Of a stretch of DNA of 64,000 bases, positions 16,752 to 24,604 are shown one piece after another. Every line of letters begins with the position of its first letter. Position 1 is the first letter of the stretch. Under the pieces are notes generated by a model, which ran no database searches, was not told where the DNA came from, and saw only the letters and a list, made by a program, of their open reading frames with translations. Source of the stretch: an uncultured Bacteroidales bacterium (GTDB taxonomy: Bacteria; Bacteroidota; Bacteroidia; Bacteroidales; UBA932); assembly GCA_910585445.1 (NCBI GenBank), contig CAJUEK010000002.1, forward strand, positions 1 through 64,000. The letters are read 5' to 3'. Position numbers and translations under genes: made by a program.

Positions 16752-18283
16752 TTGCTGTTATGGTAAAGAAGGCTTTTTTGTTCATAGCTCCTGTATCTCT
16801 TTCTGTTTCTGCTGTAGCCCAGACTACAGGAAGGCAGCCTGATATAATCCTTATCATGACTGATCAGCAGAGGGCTGATGCAATGGGATGTACGAGTGAC
16901 GGAATTGTCATTACCCCTAACCTGGATTCACTGGCAAAGGACGGCTATCTGTTCTCCAATGCATATTCCTCCACTCCGAGCAGCACGCCTGCAAGGGCCG
17001 GGCTTCTGACTGGATGCTCGCCATGGAATCATGGTATGCTCGGCTATGGTGACCAGGCTGAAAGATATCCTCACACAATGCCGTCGATGCTGAAGGGACT
17101 TGGATATTCCGCTTTGGCGGTGGGCAAGATGCATTATTATCCTCAGAACAACACACATGGCTTTGACATGGTGCTCTATGACGAGAGCGGAAGGCATACA
17201 ACTCCATATTTTGAAAGCGACTACAGGAAATGGTTCTATACAGGATGTTTTGGCGAAAAGCCGGAAAAGACCGGAATCTGGTGGAACGAACATAGGGCGG
17301 ACACATATAAGCTTCCGGAGGATCTGCATCCTACAAGATGGACTGCGGACCGTGCTGTAGAGATTATAGAAGGTTATGTGTCAGATAAGCCTCTGTACCT
17401 GAAGGTTTCCTTTGCACGCCCTCATAGCCCGTATGATCCGCCCCGGCGGTTTCTTGACATGTATGAGGGACGTGACATACCGAAACCTGCAAAGGGTGAC
17501 TGGACACCTGGGGAATGGAGGATGCCTAAGGATCCGGAAGATGACAAGAATGCATTTATAGGGAATTTCGGTGATGAATATGCCTGTAGGACACGTGCCC
17601 ATTATTATGCTTCTGTGACTTTTATTGATGAGCAGGTCGGCCGTGTACTTGATGCGCTGAAGAGAAACGGAAGGTATGACAACTCTCTTATAATATTCCT
17701 TTCAGACCATGGAGATATGCTTGGCGATCATTACCTTTGGAGGAAAACTTATGCTTATGAGGGTTCGGCTGCGGTTCCTTTCATCGTAAAGCTTCCGGAC
17801 GGTATGCGTACAGTCAGGTATAAGGGGGCTGTCGTGGATGCTCCTGTAGAGCTGAGGGATGTTCTGCCCACTTGCCTTGACCTCAATGGAAAGGCAAATC
17901 CGGAAGGTATGGACGGGGCTTCGCTGTTGCCTCTCATGCGGGATGCAGATGCCGGATGGAGGAGATTCATCGATCTTGAGCATGCGAGGATATACTGGAA
18001 TGAAAATTCGTGGACGGCGATGACAGACGGCCATTTCAAGTATGTCTGGTTATGTGCTCTTGGGCGGGAACAGCTGTTCAATCTGGATGATGACCCTTAT
18101 GAGGAGCATGACCTTTCGGAAGATTTGTCGTTTTCTGCAGAACTGGCGGAACTTCGTGAAGCTATGGTAAGGCATCTTGAAGTCCGTGGCGAGGATTGGG
18201 TGAAGGACGGCAGGCTGGTAGTCAGGAAAGACAAGCTCGTGTACGGGAAGAATTTTCCTGAGGAGAGGCCGGTCAGAAAATAA
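16748..18283 (+). CDS. Secreted sulfatase (serine-type, formylglycine-dependent family)
   Basis: A 511-residue member of the alkaline-phosphatase/sulfatase superfamily. A signal peptide covers about 1-24 (SAVAQ). Metal-binding Asp-Asp/Gln is in IILIMTDQQR. The activation motif is Ser79-Thr-Pro-Ala-Arg followed by AGLLTG, so the residue converted to formylglycine would be a serine, needing a radical-SAM maturase encoded elsewhere. The second metal site is FLSDHGDMLGDHYLW. It overlaps the GH89-B stop (ATGA); a second ATG at 16760 is possible. Sulfated GlcNAc or a neighbouring sugar is the likely substrate given the GH89 neighbours. Phosphonate or phosphodiester hydrolysis by a relative cannot be excluded. 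Confidence 0.9.
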   Translation: MIAVMVKKAFLFIAPVSLSVSAVAQTTGRQPDIILIMTDQQRADAMGCTSDGIVITPNLDSLAKDGYLFSNAYSSTPSSTPARAGLLTGCSPWNHGMLGYGDQAERYPHTMPSMLKGLGYSALAVGKMHYYPQNNTHGFDMVLYDESGRHTTPYFESDYRKWFYTGCFGEKPEKTGIWWNEHRADTYKLPEDLHPTRWTADRAVEIIEGYVSDKPLYLKVSFARPHSPYDPPRRFLDMYEGRDIPKPAKGDWTPGEWRMPKDPEDDKNAFIGNFGDEYACRTRAHYYASVTFIDEQVGRVLDALKRNGRYDNSLIIFLSDHGDMLGDHYLWRKTYAYEGSAAVPFIVKLPDGMRTVRYKGAVVDAPVELRDVLPTCLDLNGKANPEGMDGASLLPLMRDADAGWRRFIDLEHARIYWNENSWTAMTDGHFKYVWLCALGREQLFNLDDDPYEEHDLSEDLSFSAELAELREAMVRHLEVRGEDWVKDGRLVVRKDKLVYGKNFPEERPVRK

Positions 18284-18326
18284 GAATTGCTGTATTCCGT
18301 ACAGCCTGGAATTGTAATGTTGAATT

Positions 18327-19454
18327 ATGAGAAAGATAACGGTGGCATCGGATTCCTTCAAGGGATCATTGACTTCAATGCAGGTCGCGGACAATGTGGA
18401 GAGGGCTGTAAAGGAGGTCTTTCCGGACTGTCATGTGCAGAAAATTTATGTGGCTGACGGAGGTGAGGGGACTATGGAGGCACTGGTTTCCTCTCTTGGA
18501 GGCGAATATGCTGATGTTGAGGTTGCCGGTCCTCTCGGGCGGAAGGTGACAGCGCGCTATGGCATTATAGATGAAGGGCGCACTGCTGTCATCGAGATGG
18601 CAGTGGCAAGTGGTCTGCCGCTGATTTCTCCTGAGGAACGCAACCCGTTGAAGACATCCACATACGGTACAGGGATGATGATAAGGGATGCCTTGAACCG
18701 CGGATGCAGGAAATTCCTTGTCGGGATAGGGGGCAGCGCAACTAATGACGGGGGCACAGGAATGCTTTCTGCTCTCGGCTTCATGTTTCTTGACAAGGAC
18801 GGATATGTACTTGAAGGGACCGGGGAGAACCTGGCGAGGATAGCTTCAGTATGTGACGCCGATGTCCCGCGCGAAGTATCCGAGGCGGAATTTACTGTAG
18901 CATGTGATGTGGATAACCCTTTCTGCGGACCTGCCGGAGCCGCATATGTGTTCGCTCCACAGAAAGGTGCGGACGAGGCTATGGTCAGGTGTCTTGATGA
19001 AGGGCTGGCTTCCTTTGCCGGGGTCATCAGCCGGTACACTGGCCAGATGGTCGCTGATCTGCCTGGAGCAGGTGCCGCCGGAGGTCTTGGAGGTGCTTTC
19101 AAGGCTTTTCTCGGAGCAAGGCTTACCAGGGGAATCGAAATTGTGCTTGATGCGATTGGATTTGACGGGAAGATAGCCGGCAGCCGCCTTGTCATTACCG
19201 GGGAAGGGAGTGTTGATGCCCAGACCCTTATGGGAAAGACTCCTTCCGGGGTGCTTGCACGTGCTTCGAAGCAGGGGATTCCTGTCATGGTGCTGGGTGG
19301 CAAGGTGGATGCTTCTGTCGATTTCCTGAAAGCAGGCTTTTCTGCTGTATGTCAGGTTACCCCGGAGGATATGCCCCTGGAAGATGCCATGAAAGCCGAT
19401 GTTGCAGGTGAAAATATATTCAATGCAGTCATAAGGCTGCTTGGAGCGGAATGA
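18327..19454 (+). CDS. glxK: Glycerate 2-kinase (GarK/GlxK family)
   Basis: A 375-residue type-1 glycerate kinase. Signatures are the N-terminal KITVASDSFKGSLTS, ADGGEGTMEAL, and the glycine-rich GIGGSATNDGGTGMLSALGF, plus VITGEGSVDAQTL near 290. The family phosphorylates D-glycerate with ATP to 2-phosphoglycerate, feeding lower glycolysis, in the cytoplasm. It is 43 bases after the sulfatase and 27 before a GntP-family permease, so glycerate may be a product of the glycan handled by this locus. Coupling to the glycan genes is inferred from position only. Confidence 0.92.
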   Translation: MRKITVASDSFKGSLTSMQVADNVERAVKEVFPDCHVQKIYVADGGEGTMEALVSSLGGEYADVEVAGPLGRKVTARYGIIDEGRTAVIEMAVASGLPLISPEERNPLKTSTYGTGMMIRDALNRGCRKFLVGIGGSATNDGGTGMLSALGFMFLDKDGYVLEGTGENLARIASVCDADVPREVSEAEFTVACDVDNPFCGPAGAAYVFAPQKGADEAMVRCLDEGLASFAGVISRYTGQMVADLPGAGAAGGLGGAFKAFLGARLTRGIEIVLDAIGFDGKIAGSRLVITGEGSVDAQTLMGKTPSGVLARASKQGIPVMVLGGKVDASVDFLKAGFSAVCQVTPEDMPLEDAMKADVAGENIFNAVIRLLGAE

Positions 19455-19481
19455 ACGGATGCCTTTATGAAATGATGAATC

Positions 19482-20738
19482 ATGAATAGCGCGATTGGAG
19501 CTCTGATAGGATTGGCGGTTGCAATCTTCCTTATAGTGAAAAGGCTGTCTCCTGTCTATGGCCTTATGCTCGGTGCATTGACAGGAGGTCTTCTGTCTGG
19601 TTTTGGACTTGTGGATACAGTAGATTACATGGTCTCTGGTGTCAAGGACATAGCACCTGCAATATTGCGTATACTTGCTGCTGGAGTGCTTTCAGGTGTA
19701 CTGATAAAGACTGGTGCTGCGGCCGCCATTTCACGTACTATCGTCAGGAGGCTCGGTGCCAGGCAGATATGTCTGGCAATTGCCGTTTCTGCAATGCTTC
19801 TTGCAGGGGTAGGTGTGTTTGTGGATGTGGCAGTCATCACTGTGGCCCCGATAGCACTTATGCTCGGAAAGAGCCTTTCAGTTCCGAAACCGAAGCTGCT
19901 CCTTGCCATGATCGGAGGCGCAAAATGCGGGAATGTAATTTCACCGAATCCTAATACAATAATCGCAGCGGAGAATTTCGGTTCCCCGCTGCCGTCAGTC
20001 ATGGCTGCCAACATTGTTCCTGCAGTCATAGGACTGCTGGTGACAGTTTATGTGATTGTACCTCTCCTCCCGTCTTTCAGGGATGCCGGGCAATATACAG
20101 AGGAGGATGACGTGAATGATGATGCGCTTCCGTCATTCCTTGCCAGTATTGCAGCTCCGGCTGTTGCAATGCTGCTCCTGGCCTTGAGACCTTTGGCCGG
20201 TGTCGTGATTGACCCTATGGTCGCCTTGCCTGCCGGAGGCATTGTCGGCATATTGGCCACAAGGAACTGGAAAAGGGCAGGGGAGAGCGTGGCATTCGGA
20301 CTGGAAAAAATGTCCGTGGTGGCTGTGCTGCTTGTTGGTACCGGTACCATTGCCGGAATAATCAAGGCTTCTGAAATCAAGGATTTAATGATTGCAATGC
20401 TTTCGGGATGGAGTGAAGGAGAAATGTTGATGGCACCCCTTGCGAGCATCCTTATGGCAGCAGCCACAGCATCCACGACAGCCGGTGCAACTATTGCTTC
20501 TGCTTCATTCTCACAGACTGTACTTGCCGCAGGAGTTCCTGCCGTATGGGCGGCTGCGATGACAAATGCCGGTTCAACGGTACTTGACCATCTTCCCCAT
20601 GGCTCGTTTTTTCATGCCACAGGAGGTTCAGTAGGTATGCAGATAAAGGAACGTCTGCGACTTATACCTTTTGAGTCGGCTGTAGGACTGACACTGACAG
20701 TATGTTCGCTGCTCTCTTTCCTGGTATTGGGAAGATGA
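19482..20738 (+). CDS. GntP-family gluconate/glycerate-type permease
   Basis: A 418-residue integral membrane protein with about twelve hydrophobic segments and GntP/ion-transporter signatures: GLMLGALTGGLLSG, AAGVLSGVLIKTGAA, GGAKCGNVISPNPNTIIAAENF and, near the C-terminus, NAGSTVLDHLPHGSFFHATGG. The family moves sugar acids with protons; members next to glycerate kinases commonly carry glycerate. Here it follows the glycerate kinase by 27 bases and ends the plus-strand run, 10 bases before the convergent S1/P1 nuclease gene. No terminator is visible between them. Confidence 0.88.
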   Translation: MNSAIGALIGLAVAIFLIVKRLSPVYGLMLGALTGGLLSGFGLVDTVDYMVSGVKDIAPAILRILAAGVLSGVLIKTGAAAAISRTIVRRLGARQICLAIAVSAMLLAGVGVFVDVAVITVAPIALMLGKSLSVPKPKLLLAMIGGAKCGNVISPNPNTIIAAENFGSPLPSVMAANIVPAVIGLLVTVYVIVPLLPSFRDAGQYTEEDDVNDDALPSFLASIAAPAVAMLLLALRPLAGVVIDPMVALPAGGIVGILATRNWKRAGESVAFGLEKMSVVAVLLVGTGTIAGIIKASEIKDLMIAMLSGWSEGEMLMAPLASILMAAATASTTAGATIASASFSQTVLAAGVPAVWAAAMTNAGSTVLDHLPHGSFFHATGGSVGMQIKERLRLIPFESAVGLTLTVCSLLSFLVLGR

Positions 20739-20748
20739 GGGCAATCGG

Positions 20749-21549
20749 CTAAAACAGCGAATTAAGGACAGCCGCGAGGCGGTAGCCTGCTACGGCGAGC
20801 CTGTCTTCAAGCATGGGCGAGAAATCATAGACGAACTGGTAGGAAAGTTCCGGGCTGGAAAGGCTCTCCAAGTAGTCATAGATTTCAGACGCGCATGCGG
20901 AAGTTTCTGAGAGCCAGTCCTCGAATGAACCCTTGGAGATGTTTCTGCGTTCCTTGCGTCCGGCCTTGTCAAGCTGCTCCGTCCATTCCGTATAGCTCCA
21001 TTTCCTGGCAGAGTCAATAATCTTGCTGTCCCATACTGAATGGAGGCTGGTGTTTTGCCCGAACCATTTGACCCTCACCCTGTTTCCTCCGAGGTCTGAC
21101 AGACGTCCGGCGTGCATTGGGCAGTGCAGGTCTCCCACCATGTGGACAATCATCATGATGTAGTCGGCCTTCAGGCTGTCTGACAGGACTGAGCGGTTCT
21201 CCCGGAACTCACGGGTGAGGCTGTCAAGAGCCGTGACTACATCACCTTTGGGGTTCTTCTGCATGGACCGGTAGGTCTGTCCTTTGTCAATGTTCGCATA
21301 GTGCCATGTCTTGGTCAGATTATGGCCGCGTTCCCATGACGGGGCGTTCTGGACATTGTCCATCCATGAAGAATAATAGACAAGAGAATGCCCGTCAAGA
21401 ATTTTGTCAAGTGCCCTTCTTGTGCGCGGCCTAAGGTGTTCCTGGGCAATTGATGCCACAACATCATGGCCCTTCTGGCCCCATCCGGATGCCGGCAGGC
21501 TGCAGATGATCATTATGATGATTGACGTGATGATTCTGGTTTCTTTCAT
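20749..21549 (-). CDS. S1/P1-type zinc-dependent nuclease, secreted
   Basis: A 266-residue phospholipase C/P1 nuclease-fold enzyme. The signal peptide (residues 1-22, LPASG) leaves a mature protein starting with WGQKGHDVVASIAQ; Trp1 and the early His are zinc ligands in this family. Further ligands lie in SSWMDN, HYANID, the MIVHMVGDLHCPMHAG block and LHSVWDSKII. It should cleave single-stranded nucleic acids or 3'-phosphates of nucleotides outside the inner membrane. It stands alone, downstream of the gltX terminator, without an obvious -7 box. Confidence 0.92.
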   Translation of the reverse strand: MKETRIITSIIIMIICSLPASGWGQKGHDVVASIAQEHLRPRTRRALDKILDGHSLVYYSSWMDNVQNAPSWERGHNLTKTWHYANIDKGQTYRSMQKNPKGDVVTALDSLTREFRENRSVLSDSLKADYIMMIVHMVGDLHCPMHAGRLSDLGGNRVRVKWFGQNTSLHSVWDSKIIDSARKWSYTEWTEQLDKAGRKERRNISKGSFEDWLSETSACASEIYDYLESLSSPELSYQFVYDFSPMLEDRLAVAGYRLAAVLNSLF

Positions 21550-21563
21550 AACTGATTAATTAA

Positions 21564-21612
21564 GAAAGAGACTGTTCAAAATTTTTATCATAAAATTCCA
21601 AACAGCCTCTTG
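21564..21612 (-). terminator. Rho-independent terminator after gltX
   Basis: On the minus strand AAGAGGCTGTT pairs with AACAGTCTCTT (one mismatch) around an AT-rich inner stem (AATTTTA/TAAAAATT), followed by TTCTTAATT. It lies 21 bases after the gltX stop and before the S1/P1 nuclease start. Confidence 0.7.
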
Positions 21613-21633
21613 TATTGTACTTCAGGCTTCTTC

Positions 21634-23265
21634 TTACAGTGTAGCCTTTATCTTTTCGATTCTTTCAGCAAGTTCAGCCTTGCCTATGATAGTAACGATG
21701 TCGGCAATTCCCAGTCCGCTTGACGCTCCCACGAGAGCGAGACGCAGGCAGTTCATTACCTTTCCCATTGGCCAGCCGTTGCTGCGGATATATTCCTCCA
21801 GCGGCCCTTCCAGGTTCTCTTTCGTAAATTCTCCCTCAAAATTCAGGATGAAATCGGCAGCCTGCAATGCGAGAGAATAGTTCTCCTCTTTCCAGAATTT
21901 GGCCACATCCTTTTCCGCGAACTCCGCAGGAGCTATGAACAGATAAGAAGCGATGTCCCAGAAATCGGCAACGAAAGATGCCCTTTCCTGAATCAGGGCC
22001 ACGATGCGCTCCACATAGCCGCGCGTGAATATCCTGTTCTTGAAGTCTGCTCCCTGCTGTGTCATTTCTGAACCTGCAGTCAGCGCGCACTTAGGGCAGT
22101 CAACTATCTGCATGCCCTTTTCCTCCAGCACCGGAATGTAGAGTGAAGCAAGCTCAGCTGCAGTTTTCTTGCGCAGATACTCCTTGTTATACCATTTCGC
22201 CTTGTCCGGGTTGAAGCGGGCGCCTGACTTGATTACCCTCTCAAGAGAGAATGCTGCCACCAGCTCTTCCATAGTGAACAGCTCCTGGTCATTGCCGGGG
22301 TTCCAGCCGAGCATCGCAAGCAGGTTCACGAAAGCTTCCGGGAAGTATCCGTCCTCCCTGTATCCGCGCGACACCTCGCCCTCGGAGTTCACCCATTTCA
22401 GCGGGAAAACCGGGAAACCGAGCCTGTCACCGTCCCTCTTGCTAAGCTTTCCTTTTCCGTCCGGCTTGAGCAGAAGCGACAAGTGTGCAAAGCGCGGCAT
22501 GCTGTCCTGCCATCCGAATGCCTCATAAAGCAGATAGTGCAGCGGGAGCGACGGAAGCCACTCCTCTCCGCGTATAACCTCGGTAATCTCCATGAGATGG
22601 TCGTCCACTATATTGGCAAGATGGTAAGTCGGCAGCTCGTCAGCCCTTTTCCATAGCACCTTGTCATCGAGAGTGTCTGTGTTTACTTCGACATGTCCCC
22701 TGATGAGGTCATCCATTTTAACGACCCTGTCATGAGGCATCTTGAAACGTATCGTCCAGTCCGTCCTGCTCCTAAGAAGCTCTTTCCACTCGCTCTCTGC
22801 AAGCGAAAGGGAATTGCGCAGGGACATGCGGCTCGTTCCGTTGTATATGAATGTCTGTCCTTCGGCTTCCATTGCGGCCCTCTTCGAACCGAGTTCTTCC
22901 GCAGTGTCGAAAGCATAATATGCAAAGCCTTTCTCCACAAGCTCTTCAGCGTATTTGCGGTAGATTCCTCTTCTCTGGCTCTGCCTGTATGGGGCATGCG
23001 GATGACACTCAGAGGCCGTTTCCACGACATTGCCTTCCGCATCGACACCCTCGTCCGGTATTATCCCGCACCAGTTGAGCGCTTCAATGATGTATTTTTC
23101 TGCCCCAGGGACAAACCTCTGCGAGTCAGTGTCTTCAATCCTTATGATGAAATCTCCTCCGTGCTGCTTTGCATAGAGGTAATTGTAAAGGGCCGTCCTT
23201 ACCCCTCCCATGTGAAGGGGACCTGTAGGGGACGGTGCAAACCTTACCCTTGTCTTACGTTCCAT
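21634..23265 (-). CDS. gltX: Glutamate--tRNA ligase
   Basis: A 543-residue class I aminoacyl-tRNA synthetase. The HIGH-type motif is in RFAPSPTGPLHMGG at the N-terminus, the KMSKS-type motif is KLSKRDGD near residue 260, and IRIEDTDSQR and WLPSLPLHYLLYEAFGW are typical of GluRS. It charges tRNA-Glu, and tRNA-Gln too if no GlnRS is present. The frame extends 9 bases upstream to a TTG, but the ATG at 23265 directly precedes the conserved ERKTRVRFAPSPTG. It follows ftsZ by 45 bases on the same strand, with its own -7 box in the gap, and ends in a terminator. Confidence 0.96.
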   Translation of the reverse strand: MERKTRVRFAPSPTGPLHMGGVRTALYNYLYAKQHGGDFIIRIEDTDSQRFVPGAEKYIIEALNWCGIIPDEGVDAEGNVVETASECHPHAPYRQSQRRGIYRKYAEELVEKGFAYYAFDTAEELGSKRAAMEAEGQTFIYNGTSRMSLRNSLSLAESEWKELLRSRTDWTIRFKMPHDRVVKMDDLIRGHVEVNTDTLDDKVLWKRADELPTYHLANIVDDHLMEITEVIRGEEWLPSLPLHYLLYEAFGWQDSMPRFAHLSLLLKPDGKGKLSKRDGDRLGFPVFPLKWVNSEGEVSRGYREDGYFPEAFVNLLAMLGWNPGNDQELFTMEELVAAFSLERVIKSGARFNPDKAKWYNKEYLRKKTAAELASLYIPVLEEKGMQIVDCPKCALTAGSEMTQQGADFKNRIFTRGYVERIVALIQERASFVADFWDIASYLFIAPAEFAEKDVAKFWKEENYSLALQAADFILNFEGEFTKENLEGPLEEYIRSNGWPMGKVMNCLRLALVGASSGLGIADIVTIIGKAELAERIEKIKATL

Positions 23266-23292
23266 AATGTGCAATTAACTTTAAACGAGGCG

Positions 23293-23300
23293 CAAAAGTA
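23293..23300 (-). promoter_or_regulatory. -7 box before gltX
   Basis: On the minus strand TACTTTTG matches TAnnTTTG, 27 bases before the gltX ATG, just after the ftsZ stop codon. No -33 TTTG is seen at standard spacing. It suggests gltX can be expressed independently of the dcw cluster. Confidence 0.5.
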
Positions 23301-23310
23301 CAAAAAAATC

Positions 23311-24582
23311 TTATTCCTTGTACGGCTTGATCTTCCTCTTGATGGCAGTGACGTTTTCCAGCTCGCTCTTGCTCTCTCCCTCTCCGATGAGCAGGACAGG
23401 CTTGTGTCCGTCGCTGAAATCCATCCTCTTCCTGATGCTTGCCGTATTGAAGCCTATCTTCTGGCTCCTCACCTCCGGAAGCTCTATCCCGTCTTCTGTC
23501 GCCCCGCGGTTCTTGCAGTAGCGGAAGTCGCTGTCAATCATTATTATGTTGCCGAGCTTGATGTCCGCGATTTCCTCCAGCCTCCTCATCTCGAATCCGG
23601 TCGCAATGACTGTGATGTTCACCTTGTCCCCGAACTCCTCGTCCATCTCATAGACGATTCCTCTCTTGAACCTGTTGGTGTCGTCGCCCATCTGCTCGTT
23701 CATCATCCTGTCTATTTCCGCGAGGTCATCCATCAGGAGGCCCTTCGTGTTGTAGCCGGCAGTGATGTTGAGAAGCACATTGCGCGCGGTCTTGATGTCA
23801 AAGTCATTAAGCAGGGGAGACGACAGCGCACCGTTCACGGCGTCCTTGATGCGGTCCTTGCCTTTGCCCGAGCCGCAGCCCATCAGGGCCATGCCGCTGT
23901 TGGTCATCATCGCCTTGACATCCTTGAAGTCCACATTCACATAACCGGACTTGTTGATGATTTCAGTGATTCCCCTCACGGCAGTTGCCAGCACCTCGTC
24001 CGTTTTCGGGAACGCATCCTGAATCAGCATTCCGCCATAGTGCTTGTAAATCTTCTCATTGTTGATTATCAGGAGACTGTCAACATTCTTCTGCAATTCG
24101 TTGATTCCGTCAATCGCCTTGGACATGGACTCGTTGCCCTCATTCTTGAACGGGAGAGTGACCACGCCGACAGTCAGGATGTCTTTTTTCTTGGCCATGG
24201 AAGCGATTACTGGAGCGGCTCCAGTTCCGGTTCCACCTCCCATACCTGCCGTTATGAACAGCATGTCCGTATGTGTGTTGAGGACCTTGTCTTCGATTTC
24301 CTGCTGTGAATTGAGCGCGGCGTTGCGTCCCTCGGTGGGGTTGCATCCCGCCCCGAGTCCCGAGCCGAGCTGTATCTTGACAGGGACCGGACTGTTGTCA
24401 AGAGACTGTGAGTCCGTGTTGCATACGATGAAAGTACAGCCCTTTATCCTGTTGCGGTACATATAGTTCACCGCATTGCATCCTCCGCCTCCGACACCGA
24501 TGACCTTTATTATGGAGTTTTCCGGCACCCAGTCGGACGGAACGGCCTCATTTTCCAAATTATAGTTGTCGTTGTATTCCAT
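23311..24582 (-). CDS. ftsZ: Cell division protein FtsZ
   Basis: A 423-residue tubulin homologue that forms the cytokinetic ring. The GTP-binding signature is AGMGGGTGTGAAPVIA (about 105-120). The T7 loop that completes the neighbour's active site is in NVDFKDVKAMMTNSG. VIATGFE closes the core, and a charged linker of about 80 residues follows. The C-terminus ends KRKIKPYKE and I cannot see the canonical IPAFLR-type peptide that binds FtsA in many bacteria. It is the last gene of the dcw cluster, 22 bases after ftsA. Confidence 0.97.
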   Translation of the reverse strand: MEYNDNYNLENEAVPSDWVPENSIIKVIGVGGGGCNAVNYMYRNRIKGCTFIVCNTDSQSLDNSPVPVKIQLGSGLGAGCNPTEGRNAALNSQQEIEDKVLNTHTDMLFITAGMGGGTGTGAAPVIASMAKKKDILTVGVVTLPFKNEGNESMSKAIDGINELQKNVDSLLIINNEKIYKHYGGMLIQDAFPKTDEVLATAVRGITEIINKSGYVNVDFKDVKAMMTNSGMALMGCGSGKGKDRIKDAVNGALSSPLLNDFDIKTARNVLLNITAGYNTKGLLMDDLAEIDRMMNEQMGDDTNRFKRGIVYEMDEEFGDKVNITVIATGFEMRRLEEIADIKLGNIIMIDSDFRYCKNRGATEDGIELPEVRSQKIGFNTASIRKRMDFSDGHKPVLLIGEGESKSELENVTAIKRKIKPYKE

Positions 24583-24604
24583 GTCTGTCTTCTTTTGCCT
24601 ATGG

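Noticed and set aside
22693..24309. 538-codon open frame opposite gltX and ftsZ
   Set aside because: It spans two well-supported minus-strand genes and their promoter gap, and its product shows only reverse-complement composition without a family motif.
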